The notes: generated by a model not told the origin, from the sequence alone. A stretch of DNA of 64,000 nt from Amaranthus tricolor (GCF_026212465.1 NC_080049.1:9962552-10026551), one strand, 5' to 3'; numbered from the stretch's first letter, positions 26,730 through 39,360 are shown. Translations and numbers: made by a program.

Positions 26730-27339
26730 ACCTTTACGCCTTTACCTTCACCTGCTGCTTCACGAGACTCCATTTCACAAATTCACTACCCTTAGACCCT
26801 TGTTGTGGTTGGTCCTCTTATCACTCCACTACTAGTCTACTACTCCCTCCCCAACAAAATTGTCAAAATTTTTTACACACAAATACACGTACTAGAGCTC
26901 GATAAGTTGGAGACTAGGACTTAGGACCGCTTGTGAGGGTAGTTTAAAGTGTAACCACTCAAAGTTTAATTTATAAAGGATTTCAATTTGAGTTAATCCT
27001 TATATAATTTAAAATTAGTATTTCTATAAGTAGCTTTTAATATGGATCGAACTTACAACATTTAGTTTCTCAGTTAAGCGTATGATTACTGAACTACTTA
27101 GTTAGAGAAAAAAAGTCGAAATTTTACTTATATAAGGGCCTTTTTTATTTTTGGATTTATTTTTCGCCTAGAGTCCAAAAATTGTTAGGAATGACACTGC
27201 TTGTTGGACTATATGGATCAAAGGTGGGTCGACTTGATTTCACGTTAGCTTGAGTTGGATTATATTGTCGAGTTTAAATTGGATTTGAGTCTATAACTAC
27301 TCAAATACAAGTCAGATTTGATTAAACATTTTTTATTAA
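26730..27339. other. Region upstream of TTL; no gene seen
   Basis: It contains the presumed TTL promoter (no unambiguous TATA box found) and a short Stowaway-like terminus CTACTCCCTCCCC near 26841. From about 27180 the sequence is AT-rich and of unknown origin, up to the gypsy remnant. Confidence 0.5.
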
Positions 27340-28213
27340 CATTTGTATAGGTTGTTCTCGAGTCGGATCATATGATCCTTAAGGTATCATTTCCAAACTT
27401 GGTTTGAGATGAACCCAAGAAAAAGTCCATATGGATATCGATTGAGTTCCATATTGGGATCTCCCATGGTTGTAGTAATCCAACTAGTCTATGATATTCA
27501 CTTTTCACATTCTAACAAGTGAGACATTTAGACACGAATTTAGGTATATTCCTTTTCATATCGAACCATCATGACATTTTTAAAAGATTCTGATACATAT
27601 TCTCTCCCGTAGAATAAACAAAATATCGAAAAGATTAATACGCTTCATGTAAAATGCTTTCTTTCAATACATTAAAACCTTTAAAAACACACATCTACAT
27701 TGCACCACAAGCCACCATCATCATGAATGGAAAATCCATCGACTTTACCTTCTCTAACTTGTTCCCCAACTTTAGTAGCTTGGGATCCTTCGTTAGACTA
27801 CTCATATTTCCTTGACAAACAAAGCTTGTATATATAAGGCACTCAATTGTAATTATGATTCTCTTTCTTAATATCTTTGAGTTTAAACTATCGAAGTCCT
27901 TACACAAACTACTTATAAAAAATAAAGAAGCTTAAGAGTGACTAAACTTTCCACTTAAAGCATCAACTATCATATTTGCTCTTTCTTCGTGATAGATAAA
28001 TTCTAATTCATAATCATTTAACAACTCAAACCGGGTATTCAAAATCTAGTCATCAGTGGATATCTTGCACTTAGCTTTATACAAATAATGTCTCAAGATT
28101 TTGAGTGCAAAGACATTCGCAACACGCTCTAAATTATGAGTTGGATAATTGACTTTGTGGGTCTTTAACTGATGAGATACGTAAGCGAAAAGCTTTCTCT
28201 TTTGCATAAGTAT
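27340..28213 (-). pseudogene. Ty3/gypsy pol remnant: RNase H and integrase N-terminal region
   Basis: Read on the minus strand from 28213: KAFAYVSHQLKTHKVNYPTH, LERVANVFALKILRHYLYKA, CKISTDD, FELLNDYELEFIYHEERANM and IVDALSGKFSHS. This is the RNase H domain of a Ty3/gypsy polyprotein. It is followed by DPKLLKLGNKLEKVKSMDF and then the integrase zinc-finger region GENMYQNLLKM, IPKFVSKCLTC, VKSEYHRLVGLLQPWEIP and WNSIDIHMDFF. Stops and frameshifts are frequent. It joins directly to the reverse transcriptase at 34859-35930 once the intervening insertion is removed. Confidence 0.85.
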
Positions 28214-28711
28214 TGTAACATTTGAGAAATTAATATTAGAAATTTAAAATAAATATTAAATTGTGAATTATTATAATTTGAGTTCTATTAAGTTAAGTTT
28301 TGGGCTATAAAAAAATAAATAAGAAAGACATATGTGCCTAGAAAATATTTACTTAATTTCATTTCATTTTATTTTAGGTAGCGTTTGGAAACACGAATTT
28401 CATTTGAATTTTTGTAATTCAATTCAAGAAATTGAAATTATGGATTTAAATTCCAATTTCAATTCCTCAATCTCGTTTGGAAATTAAAGAATTGAATTCC
28501 TTTATTTCAAATCCACATAGTTGTTTGGAAAATATTGGAATTGAATTCCCAAATTTAAATTCTATAGCATTGTTTGGATAACCTTGTAATTACATTCAAC
28601 CAAAAATATTAAATATTAGCAAATAAAATGTATTATGATATTACAATAATTCGAAATTGTCACATTAAAAGTTATCTTAACATAGAATATCAAAAGTGTA
28701 ACGTACAAACT

Positions 28712-28965
28712 ACTCGTCAAGGCATAAGAGTATCCAGTCGAGTTTCTCATCCTCCGGTAGCTCTTTCAACATCAGAAACTCATCGGGATTACCATTCATA
28801 AACTTCTTTATTGCCCGCATAGTCTGAATCCTAGAAATGCCAAGCACTTGAGAAACAACAGCGTGATCTCTTGACAAGTGAGTTTCGGAGCGTCTTTAAT
28901 CTTGCTTTGCACGTACTCTCTAAATGACTCAGCAAAACTATATATCATTAAGGAAACAATAGTAA
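28712..28965 (-). pseudogene. PIF accessory (Myb/SANT-like) protein, C-terminal fragment, frameshifted
   Basis: Minus-strand reading: SFAESFREYVQSKIKDAPKL, then a one-base frame change near 28868, then DHAVVSQVLGISRIQTMRAI, KKFMNGNPDEFLMLKELPED and EKLDWILLCLDE, stop at 28712. In PIF/Harbinger elements a second, DNA-binding protein accompanies the transposase, and this fragment sits where such a gene would be, 3' of the transposase and on the same strand. The family call rests on position and on remembered C-terminal similarity. The N-terminal Myb/SANT part was not found. A short coding-like patch (NETTEFWAPIEEEQG) at 29355-29410 may be another exon. Confidence 0.45.
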
Positions 28966-29648
28966 CACAATTAAGGAAACAATAATATTGGTACAGGAAG
29001 CACATTTAAGCAGATCAGATTCTTAAAGAACCAAGAATATGCAACTGGAAACAACTCAGAGTACAACTCTTATTTGGAGAAAGCCATCTATATATCATTT
29101 AAACTGAAACAACTCAGAATAAAAGGAAGCCATCTATAAATTATATACTCTAGTTAATCAACTGCACTGAGCAATAAGCAGTCTCGACCAAAAAGCAAAG
29201 CAGCAATAAAAGGAAGGGATCAAATTTACAATGTCAGATTAAGCAGTTAATGATTGAGCATGAATTTAATAGTAGCGCCCGAATCTCAGGGATCAAAAAC
29301 ATTGGACATTCAAAATGAGGAATAAACTCTCAGATTGTATGAGATATACACATTCATGTGTGCTTCTTTTCCTGATAACCCTTGCTCCTCTTCTATAGGT
29401 GCCCAGAACTCAGTTGTTTCATTAGGGTTAGGGGCACAGACATCAACAACAACTTAACAACAAACTTCAGCAACACAAGTAGAAACTCAGGCATACTTTT
29501 ATTGCTCATTACCTACCAAAAACAAAACAACACATTTAAAAGGTTTCATTATCTAAAATCAATCACAAGTGTTGGCATATGAATACAAAACATTGTACTA
29601 AATTCACATTCACACACCTACACTACTAGAGAATAAAAATAACCACAA

Positions 29649-30961
29649 TCAAATAGCCCTCCTTCGAACTTGGTATTCTCGAAACATTTTTTGTGACATT
29701 TCATCTCTTAAGTTGTTCCATTGAGGTGAGGCTTGTGCCGTTGAAATGAAATCCTCCCCTTCATCCTCCATTGTATCAAAAGCTTCTACATGTGATAAAT
29801 CATCGTCCACCTCATTTAACAAATTCTCCTCATCCAAATTTTCTTCTCTAACAAAATTATGGAGAACAAAGCATGCATTTATGATTCTTACTTGTGTTTG
29901 CTTATCATAAAAACTACTTTTCCTCAATATAGCCCACCACTTTTTCAATAACCCAAAGGCTCTTTCAATAGTATTACGTGCAGATGAATGACGCAAGTTG
30001 AACAATTCTTTGTGGTTTGTAGGAGCACTTCCTCTCCACAAGTTTAAATGGTAACGTGTACCTTTATATGGAGCTAAGAAGCCTTGTGCATTAGAATATC
30101 CCAAATCAACAAGAAAATATTTATCTGTGACATTAAAAAAAATTATATAAGAAAGTAAAATTATAAAGAATTATAATTTCAAGCTGCTTGAGGTTTTGCT
30201 TACTCCTAGGAACTTTGAGACCATTAGGTCTTCGGAGGGCGTCCCCTAAAATGCGAGGATCAGAAGCCGATCCCTCCCAGCCAGGCAAAACATAATTGAA
30301 CCGAAGACTTGGATCACATGTAGCTAGTACATTGGTAGTAATATCTCCTTTCCTATCTCTATATCTAGGTCGATCTTCGACGGGAACTGTCATCTTAATA
30401 AGTGTCCCATCAAGTGCCCCAAGTGCCCCCTCAAACCACTTCCACTTGTTGTCTCCATCATAAGTCACATCGAAATTTACTTGCTTGATATAATACTTGC
30501 CTATTTTCATTTCAGCTTTGAGCACGGTATGGAATTGACGGCTTACCGTTTCTCCCGAATGAGTGTACACGGCACCAATAGTTCTATTCTTCAGATCATG
30601 GGCAAGAGTATGTAGAAAAAAAAGCAACAATTTCTATTACGGTCACATTCCTAGTAGTAACTAGGTCTCTTCTAGTAACAAAAACCTCTCATAACTTATC
30701 AAAACATCTCCGATCCATACGTAACTGCTCTTTACAAATCTTATCATTCATGAGGGAATCCAACCAATATGCTCTTTTAATTGCACATTCATGTTCGTTC
30801 CAAGGTACTTCTTTATGCTGAAACCTATCAAACCATGCTCCCACTACAACCATAATAAAGCCACTAACTATTGCAATTAGTTCCATTTCATCTTCATCGC
30901 TATCACTATTGTCATCTCTAGTTCGGTTTCTAACAATAGAAACTTGTCGATCATGAGACAT
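29649..30961 (-). pseudogene. PIF/Harbinger transposase (DDE_Tnp_4, HARBI1-like), two disabling mutations
   Basis: Exon 1 runs 30961-30204 (MSHDRQVSIVRNRTRDDN...), exon 2 30124-29649, with a GT-AG intron of 79 bp between. DDE_4 motifs: GALDGTLI (first Asp), NYVLPGWEGSASDPRIL (second Asp) and ARNTIERAFGLLKKWWAIL (Glu), plus the usual FLHTLAHDLKNRTIG and IINACFVLHNFVREE. Two lesions block it: a TGA after RRCFDKL (about 30690), where relatives have Cys, and a one-base indel in a run of eight T (30616-30623) before FLHTLAHDL. Otherwise the reading is clean, so the element died recently. In relatives this enzyme cuts and joins the transposon with a 3-bp TWA target. Confidence 0.85.
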
Positions 30962-32154
30962 CTAAGATCTAACTATTAAAAAACTAAGATCAATAGGACT
31001 TAACTATTAAATTACTGAAAATTTTGTTCCCAATTTCTGATTATACAGCAGGCAGCTATTTGCTTATGGGAAATCAATTTATGAGACCTACACCAACAAT
31101 CCATCAAATTCATCAAATTCTATAAGAAAAATAAGAATTGGTAAAAAGAAAAAAAAAGTGCACTACCGTCTTTACAATTAAATATATGCAAAATCTAAAT
31201 TCTAACTTTTAGCCAACTTAATCAAATTAAGCATGCATAAAACCTCCATTTGTAGCCAAAATCCAACATCTCAAACTTAGCCTAACTCGCCAATTTTATT
31301 TAAAAAATTTACTAAAATAAAAACCTATACTGACAGATGATAGCAAGATCGGAGAGAGAACTTGCAGATGACTTCAATCCTCACTTAGATATCAGTTAAA
31401 GTAAAATACAATTATGTAAGCATTAAAGAAATAAATCAATTCATCATCATTTAAAATACCAAGCAATTCATATGTTCTCAAATTTTATACTTGAACCAAT
31501 CACTCATATTGTTCAAATTTTATAACTTCCTCATACGAACTCATCTTGGGGCGATTCAAGTGCCTACGTGATCGCGACTCGAAGCTCTACAAATATCATG
31601 AAGACACCAGAACCTCAAAATGACTCTAAGTATTTGTACTCCTACCAATATCATCAGCTGCTTTAACAAAGCAGAGTAATCAAACAACAATAAACTAATG
31701 CTGAAGAGTAAAAATTCAAGATTAAATTTTGTTATATATTTCCATTTTATTCAAACAATTCTTATCTGTATACAAGAGTTAGAATTCAAGATTTAGATAG
31801 CAAATAAATCAAAATGAATAAGTCTACTCTAATCTTAAAAGTACTTCATCAATAAGACAATTGTGATCTAACTCCTATAGACTGCTTGTATGAATTAAGC
31901 ACTATTTTATGCAGGATAAGTTATCAAAATAGCATAAAAACAGGATAAGTTTATCAACCAAGCAATCATAAACAGGATAAGTTCATCATACTTCAAAAAT
32001 CTAGAAAAAAAAAAAAACAAAACCCAAACAAAACATAATACCTTGAAAAATGGCGAAGAAGAAGAATGGCGAAAATGAAGAAGCAAGATGACGGCGTGAA
32101 GATTGAAGAAGATGGGAGTCTGCCTCTGTCGTCTCACCGTATGGCGTCTGAATT

Positions 32155-32430
32155 TGAAGATGCAAGTAGCAATGAGCAGCCAGCAAGAACGAAGATGAAG
32201 ACGGGATGTCGGGATTTCAGAGGAAGAGGGAATGAAGATGAAGAGGGGATTTCAGATGAAGATGAACTGATGAAGATGAATTCGAAGATGCAAGCAGCAG
32301 TGAGTAGCCAGCAAGAACGAAGATGAAGACGGGATGTCGGGATTTCAGATGAAGAGGGGATAAAGATGAAGAGGGGATTTCAGATGAAGATGAATTCAAA
32401 GATGCAAGCAGCAGTGAGCACTGAGCAACC
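32155..32430 (+). repeat. Minisatellite, ~115-130 bp unit, two and a half copies
   Basis: AGATGCAAG.AGCA.TGAG begins at about 32158, 32286 and 32400. Each full unit contains GCCAGCAAGAACGAAGATGA, ACGGGATGTCGGGATTTCAG and a GAAGATGAAGAGGGGATTTC run. It lies in the 5' part of the PIF element. The acidic frames it creates on the plus strand are probably not genes. Confidence 0.85.
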
Positions 32431-34858
32431 AAATAATTTTTGAAAATAATTTCAGATTAGGTTTTTGAAAATCAGATTAGGTTTTTGAAAATAATTTTTA
32501 AATTATTTGGGTTGGATAGGAATTGAAATTAGGGAATGTATAGGTTGAAAATGAAGGGTTTATTTTTGACTTGGGTTGGAATTGTATTGGAATTGGGCCA
32601 ATTTCAATTTCAATTCTTTAGTTTATCCAAACAATGGAATTGGGCCAATTCCATCAATTCAAATGAAATGGCCCAATCCAAACACACCCTTAGAGTATTT
32701 GTTCTTTGCCCTAAGTAAATCAACCAAATGGGCAATTTCACTATTCACCTTCTTCCTTAGTGCCCAACAAATACTTCAATGAACATTCCTATACTCCTTC
32801 TGATTTTCGCACCCGTTTTCCTCAAATTCTCTGAGACTTCAAATAGAACACAACTTTTCATTCCATTTCTTCATCCTTCGTGTTCCCTAGTTTCGGTTGG
32901 GCAACAATGTTCATTGTATTGCTTGATGTTCATGACAAAACAGCCCCTGAACCGTCTTCTTTGTTTTCGACTTGAACAGCCTACTTCATCAGATTGTCAA
33001 AGATAATAAACCAAAACAACAGCAGGTATGATTTCCCTCTTCTTTCTTTTTCTTTAATTTTCAAAATTTATTACATCAATCATCTTCATTTCTAATATTG
33101 ATCTTCGAAGCACAATTGATGCCATAGTTTAATTGGACTTTCTTCATTCCTTTGATTTCTTTAATCAAATAAAGGAACAAAAATGGCGTACAAACAACAA
33201 AGCTCCCTCAGTTTCCATGATTTACTTGGTTCAACAGCAACAATTTCTTTCTTTTCGATTTTTGTCTATATTGTCGCATGAAAATTGAAGATAGAAGGTA
33301 TATTGAGTTTCTTTATTTTTGTTTCCTTTCCCATGTCACTATTTTTGTTCGATTTTGATATTATGATTTCTTTTCATTTTGTTTCTTTGCTCTTCCATTT
33401 GTAAGTAACCCTTCTATTAGTTTTCCCTTAATTACTTATTTTAATACCCAATTGAAAACATTCTCAACCTAGGTTAGTAATCGACTTCAAGATTTTAAAT
33501 ACATATTTGTTTCAATTAAAGATGATAAGATTGGTGTTGTTTGATATTAGTCAAGTTGGAAATTGAGATTTATAGATTTTATTGAAGAAAATGCTTGCAA
33601 ATGAAAAGTGTGGGATAATTTAACATTCTTGGATGGTTCTTAGATTCATTTGGGTAATGTGATATTCTTGGAGGACTAATAGATTCTTGCATGGATTATT
33701 GATTTTGGGTATAAATGAACAATTGTGTTTAATTAATATATAAAGAAGATGATGATTGTTGACAAATCTTTAGGAGAATGTGAACAGTTCTAGGTTCTCG
33801 GATCATAAGTCTTAGTGGTATATGATTGGACTAAGTGATGAACATTGTTGGTTTACCTAGATTCTTTAATATGTTTAGAAATGATCTTATGACATGAGAT
33901 GTTGCAACGCTAGAATAGAATCATAGTTAAACCTTAGTTGTAGGAGGAGATGTCATAAGTTATATGTTAGTATAGTAGTATTGAATGCTCTTTGGTAATG
34001 TTGCGATGTTGTCATGCTTCAGGAAATGACTACGTCAAACATCCCTTCTAGTTGATTGCGATGAACCGGTCTTGACTTCTTGAAGTGATATTGTTGATGA
34101 GTAGTAGTAGTCCTTAAAGGATCTGATCAGACTACTTTTCTTGGAAATAGTTTTAATAAAATTGTTTTGAAATTGTTAATTGTTCAGACAAACTCATTGT
34201 GATTTATTATGATGATATTGTTATATGGGTCAATGGATCGGGCTTACGAGCTGGTCGTTGACAAAGTGGTGGGACATCGTCTCCTACACCCTGTTTTTGA
34301 GGCGATTTGTCATTCAGATATTGACTAGCTTTACCCGAGAGTGACTATCCTTAGAGCTATGAGGCACCTCTCAAACTAGACTCCCTATGCACAAAAAGAT
34401 CTAGGAACTAATGTTAAATCATCTATTTTGATTTATTATGTTTGTTTTGTTTTGGATTGCTTCTGCTCATCAGTTTTGTTTGACTCCCTGTTGTTTCCAT
34501 CTTTTAGATTGTTTACAGATCGGTATCAGCTGGGAACGATTGGATAGCGGAGGTGATTAGAGTATACATGGAAGACATATTGAATTGAGTTTGTGAGTTG
34601 TTGTAGTGTTTGTTTTGGGTCTTTAGTAAGTGTGTAGTAGCTCCGGTTATGTTGATTATTTTGGACTTTCAAAGTGACTTGTATGATTATTTTGAACTTT
34701 GGTTTAGAAGTTTGGATTAAGGATCAGTTGTTACAGTTATGTTTTAGATTTTGTGACCCCCTTTTTCACGAGTTTTGATTTGAGATTTGAGTTCTTTGGT
34801 AAATGAACCCCGTGATGGATCCTATCTACTTAGTCAACCGATATGTCGGGTTGTTACA

Positions 34859-35930
34859 AGTAAGCAACCCAAAGCTTTCTTTGATGTGTCACCATATACC
34901 AAGTACTTCGTCATCGGGTTAGAAGAGTCAAATTAGGAACTGTAATTAACTTATCCTTCAGAGTTTGAAAAGCCACTTCACATTCTCATCCTATTTGAAC
35001 TTCTTATCTTTCTTCATCAACATAGTCATAGGTCATGAGATAAGCGAGATATCCTTGATGAATCGACTATAGTAATGCAATAAACCTAAAAAATTTCTTA
35101 CATCTATAATGTTCTTTGGAATCCACCAATCGCACATGACTTTAATCTAAAATTCCTCCATTGAAATGAAGTCTCCTAGAAAAGACACCTTTAATCAAAA
35201 CTCACACGTAGATTGTTTTGCATACAATTGATTCTCCTTTAACATCTACAAAACAAATCTTACATGCTCTTTATACCTCTCCATGTTTTTTGAATACACT
35301 AAGATGCTTTCAATAAGAACCACTACAAATATGTACATTTAGGTACTAAAAACCTTATTAATCAAACTCATAAAGGTTGCAGTTGCATTTGTTAACTCAA
35401 TTGACATCAACATAAACTCATAATGACTATATCGAGTCCTATATGTATTCTTAAGAATAACTTCCTCTTTAATCCTCAACTGATGATATCCCAACCTCGA
35501 ATCATGTTTTAAGAACATGCCTACACCCCACAATTAGTCAAACAAGTCATCAATTTGAGATAACGGGTACTTATTCTTAGTAGTTACCTTTTTGAGCTCT
35601 AAATAGTCAATAAAAGACCTCATACTTCTTTCTTCTTCCTCATGAATATAACAGGAGCTCCCACAGGAATATACTAGGTCTAATAAATCCTTTTGCAAGT
35701 AATTATTCTTATGTAGTCTTTTATTCCTCCATCTTCTTTGACACCATCCTATACAAAGCCTTGACACCATCCTATACAAAGCCTTGAAATCGATCTTGTT
35801 CCTAGCATCCATTCAATAGTGAACTCCATACTACAAAATGGTGGCAATCCTGGTATCTCATCCAAAAAAGTTTGTAAAGTCCTTAACTGTAGATTTACTA
35901 CTCAACCTTGCTAATGATGCATGTTAAGTT
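34859..35930 (-). pseudogene. Ty3/gypsy pol remnant: reverse transcriptase
   Basis: On the minus strand from about 35930: VKDFTNF..EIPGLPPF and EFTIEWMLGTRSISR (RT leader), SFIDYLELKKVTTKNKYPLS, QIDDLFD, GYHQLRIKEE, YRTRYSHYEFMLMSIELTNA and ATFMSLINKVF, then FLGDFISMEEF and VRNFLGLLHYYSRFIKDIS. The catalytic YVDD-equivalent region is degraded. Many stops are present. The 17-bp duplication CACCATCCTATACAAAGCC, seen twice at 35740-35785, duplicates the codons for RLCIGW. It is contiguous with 27340-28213 in the ancestral element. Confidence 0.85.
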
Positions 35931-35934
35931 ATCA

Positions 35935-36478
35935 GAATCCCGATCCTTATCAACGATTCTACGATCCTGCGATCCAAAATTAGGCAACCGATCCAGATCA
36001 TAGGTAGAATCTTAATGTTGGTAGAATCGTACGATCCTACATAACTCTAAGATTTGAAAAGTAGGATCATAACAAGATTCTATGATCCTACAATCTTACT
36101 ATCCGATCCAACAAGGGTAGTTTCAATCGTCAAAAAATTTTCATATAATTTAGATTTTACTTATGTACATATATTGATATATGTATATATCTAAACAATT
36201 ATATCAATATGACTAAAATTCAAGTTTTTCTTGATTCGCGTTTTAAAAATGATTATTAAAGATATTTTTTTACAAAACTTAATAGCTGAAGTCAAATAAC
36301 TTTAATTTAAACCTTAAAACTTAAAAGAAAAAAAGAACAAATACAATTGAAAATCAGTTATTTAAAGCATATTAATGCATATTTCTAGGATCACACGATC
36401 CTACGATCCGATATACCGATTTTGATTATACCCCTTCTACGATCCTACGTAGAATCCCGATCTTAACGACCCTAAGTA
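35935..36478. repeat. Unclassified insertion rich in GATCCTACGATC motifs
   Basis: About 540 bp in which GATCCTACGATCC-type sequences, in both orientations, occur a dozen times, mainly at the two ends (35945-36120 and 36390-36475), around an AT-rich core. GAATCCCGATC occurs near both edges. It interrupts the gypsy remnant. I could not define termini or a target duplication; a MITE or small Helitron-like repeat is possible. Confidence 0.45.
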
Positions 36479-36959
36479 CCATAGACTACCTTGTCTTATC
36501 AACTTCTTCATCACTACAGAAGATACAATTTTCATGTTAGGCCCTTTATAAAATTTTCAATATAAAAGACATATCCTACGTTCTCTTATCTCGTTCCTCA
36601 GTCCTCCTAGAAGCACTTGGTTCACTCTAATCTCCTCTAAAATCTTAACCTATGACAAAAAATAGAGTTTCCCATTTCCATTTCATTGTCTATTATCAGC
36701 ACGAGCATGAAACAAACCCTTTGACGCAGTTGCTTGATGATCTAAGTATCCTTGCTTTTATAGCATTTGTAAGCTCCCTTTCTTCCCGCATGATTTGCAT
36801 ATCACTAGATTTCCCATTGTAGTCCTTCCCATTTCTATCTAAAATAGGGTTAGGGATTCTAATGCCCCATTTTGGCTACCACCATACTTCATTTATGAAA
36901 TCTTCTTGAGTTTTTTTGTTTCTTCTAGTTGTGGAAAGGATGTTACTTAGGATGGTTCG

Positions 36960-37260
36960 TCAACAAAAGCTTTCTTTTTTCTCTATTTGACCCTTCTTTT
37001 GTAGAGGAAGAAATTCAATAGCTACAAGAGACAAAATTGATCAAGCCATTTATGTACCCAACTAACTAGCGAATGGGGTACTGTCGTACTCGTAAAGAAG
37101 GCACAACATGGGAAGTGGCGTCTATGAATTGATTTCACCAACTTGAATGAGCATTGACCAAAAAGATTTCTACCCACTACCAAGGGTCCACCAATTGGTT
37201 GATACACCAGTAGGATATGCAATCTTATATGTTGTATGAATGCATTCTCTAGAGTGGAAA
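36960..37260 (+). pseudogene. Second Ty3/gypsy RT fragment (Tat/Athila-like), plus strand
   Basis: In shifting frames on the plus strand one can read KLIKPFMYP, LANGVLSY, KKAQHGKWR, DFTNLNE, KDFYPLPRVHQLVD and GYAILYV. This matches the RT segment with the order ...VVKKKNGKWR..VDF.DLNKACPKD.FPLP.ID.LVD. typical of the Tat/Athila group. It is full of stops. A different element and the opposite strand distinguish it from the pol at 27340-35930. Confidence 0.55.
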
Positions 37261-39360
37261 ATCATAAATAACGACAGTGTAAGTTTTCTATCCACTACCC
37301 AGGATATGCAATCTCATGAGGAATAGTCTCACCTCGTGAAGACAGTGGAAAATCCTATGTTTTATGATTTTCACAGTAGGTGTCAAAGTCATGGGTCAAT
37401 TTTTCACGACTAATGACGACGAGTTCAACTTTTACAATTATCAAAAGAGGAGGGTTTCTTGTTGTTCTTGGAAAAGACGCTATAAGAAAGAAATTCTTAA
37501 AAAAAAGTCCACTAAGAATTGAGAATTCCAACAGTTAGAAAGTGTAGACGCAACTTTGTGCTACATAGTCATTTTGATGGCAAAGTACACTCGATGCATT
37601 TTACATTTTTGGGTATATACTTAAAAAAAAATTCAACTAAATTGCGGATTGTCTAACTGAGACTCAAAATTATTGTAGCAAATACAGTGATGGACTGATG
37701 GTGACCGAAACTGCAAAAAGCATCGTCAAACTGTCATGTCAATCAACGGATGATGTCACAAAGCTTGAACGAAAAACTTGCTTAATATGATAAGTACGAA
37801 AACCAAGAATATAGACAGACACTTAGGCAAGATACTTTCCTTGTGTTCACTTTTTCGGACCCCAATGGTATCTTTTTATAGAACTTACCCCCATAGGGGA
37901 TATCTTAGACGAGAAGTGTTCTAGTTGTCACTTTTAAAAAAGGTTCTTTACAGATGTTGATCAGGATAAAAGATCCCAGATGCCTTAAATTAGCCCAACA
38001 CACCATATGTGGACTAGGCCCAACACATCCCAAGCAAATCAAGAGCATGTGTCATGAAGCCCATCTGATTTCTTGTGTTCCAAGGTAGGTTATGCAAGGA
38101 AGAGCCTTCCCCAACTAACAGTAAACCTAATAATGGTCAAGTAAGGGAATAATGGGAAAATCTAGGTAATTCAGTTGCTGAAATAATCGTCAACAATAGG
38201 AGGAATATGGGAGCGGTAACTGTAACCTCTAACATAATTCCCTACTATAAATACATATACGATCATCAATACCAAGTACGCATTGCTATCTCCCTTTAAA
38301 GCACTTAACTCCCAAAAAGATATAATGAAGTACGTTAAATATTCATTACGTCCTCACAACATTAAAGAACTTATATCATAGATCCTCCATGCTAAAGATC
38401 ATAGTGCACTTGGAATCAGGCTATCTAGAAATTTCATTTTTATAAATACTAACTTGGGCATCAGAAATGGCCCCAAAAGAACCCTCTAGGTCCCTGATTT
38501 GTATCACTTGTGCAATCATAATCTCAGGTGATATATAGTGAACAACAAGCTCCGGATTAAGTGATAAATCTACCACAACATTACTTCCAATTCCCATTGA
38601 ATCTGATCAACATCGATCACAATGGTGTTCATAACCATACATGAACAACTCTAATAGTTCATTTGATTATTGATATTAAATAGTAAGAGTTAATCCGTGT
38701 AATTATAACAGGAAAATTTCTTGACAAATTTAATAGTCATGTTTATTCTAATTCAATCATTTTATTTTCTTCACGTATTTCATTTTGATTAATTTCATAT
38801 AAAGATGTGATATTAGGTTATAATAAAAGAGTGAAAAGAAAAACTCTTATGTTCAAAGTTTCATCATCATAAAAATAAAACGACACATTTCATGCAAATC
38901 TGCAGCATAAATTTTTTTTTGTTCTTTGAAGAAACACCATAAATATTCTTATTAACACCATATAGTACCAACAAGCAACAACTGAGTTGTTAATGCAAAG
39001 AAAGAGAAGATTTTCAAAGGTTGAAAGCAGTAATTGCTTCGTATTAGTACTTTACTTGGGTAAATTGTAGATTTTCATACAATATCAGTAGTCCAGCTAT
39101 AATGATCGGAGTTGTACAACAAAATGTTATCGATGGACTATAAACAATAGCCGATTCACAAAATCTACACCTCTCCATCATGTATGTATTGAAAATGCCT
39201 ACCTTCTATGAATCTAACTAACATTACTAAGATAAAAAATTTTCATATAACATGGGAGAAAATACAAAGGGATATGCATAATAATGCATGTTAGAATTAC
39301 AGATAACAGATATCACAAAGCACCTTCATGTGAGCAGATTTTTGGCAACGTATAGTGATG
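37261..39360. other. Noncoding region, probably LTR remnants of the Tat/Athila-like element
   Basis: No gene was seen. Around 38225-38290 the plus strand has CTACTATAAATACATATACG, a TATA-like site, followed by a sequence ending ...TCATTTTTATAAATAC, as in an LTR promoter. GCCCAACACACC and AGGCCCAACACATCCC are near 37996-38030. From 38640 on it is AT-rich 3' flank of the galactosyltransferase gene. Confidence 0.35.

Larger units (their letters stand above)
28377..32689 (-). mobile_element. PIF/Harbinger transposon (4.3 kb), TSD TTA
   Basis: The left end GGTAGCGTTTGGAAACACG follows TTA (28374-28376). The right end, read on the minus strand, is GGGTGTGTTTGGATTGGGCC and is flanked by TTA (32690-32692). 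The termini share G..G.GTTTGGA and an inner AATTTCATTTGAATT-like stretch, and the 3-bp TTA duplication is diagnostic of PIF/Harbinger. The element contains a DDE_Tnp_4 transposase and the C-terminal part of what is probably the Myb-like accessory protein, both on the minus strand. Confidence 0.88.
28214..34858. mobile_element. Solo-LTR-like insertion inside the gypsy RNase H, carrying a PIF element
   Basis: It starts TGTAACATTTGAG at 28214 and ends GGGTTGTTACA at 34858. The flanks are AGTAT (28209-28213) and AGTAA (34859-34863), a 5-bp target duplication with one mismatch. Deleting it rejoins the minus-strand reading LGCLLMQKRKAFAYVSHQ across the RNase H motif. After removal of the PIF element at 28377-32689 the remaining 2.3 kb is noncoding and has LTR-type ends. 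It is a third LTR type, unlike the two at the left of the window. Confidence 0.8.

Noticed and set aside
32066..32326. 86-aa acidic protein in the PIF element
   Set aside because: It is formed by a GAAGAT-rich minisatellite; no homology or conserved start.
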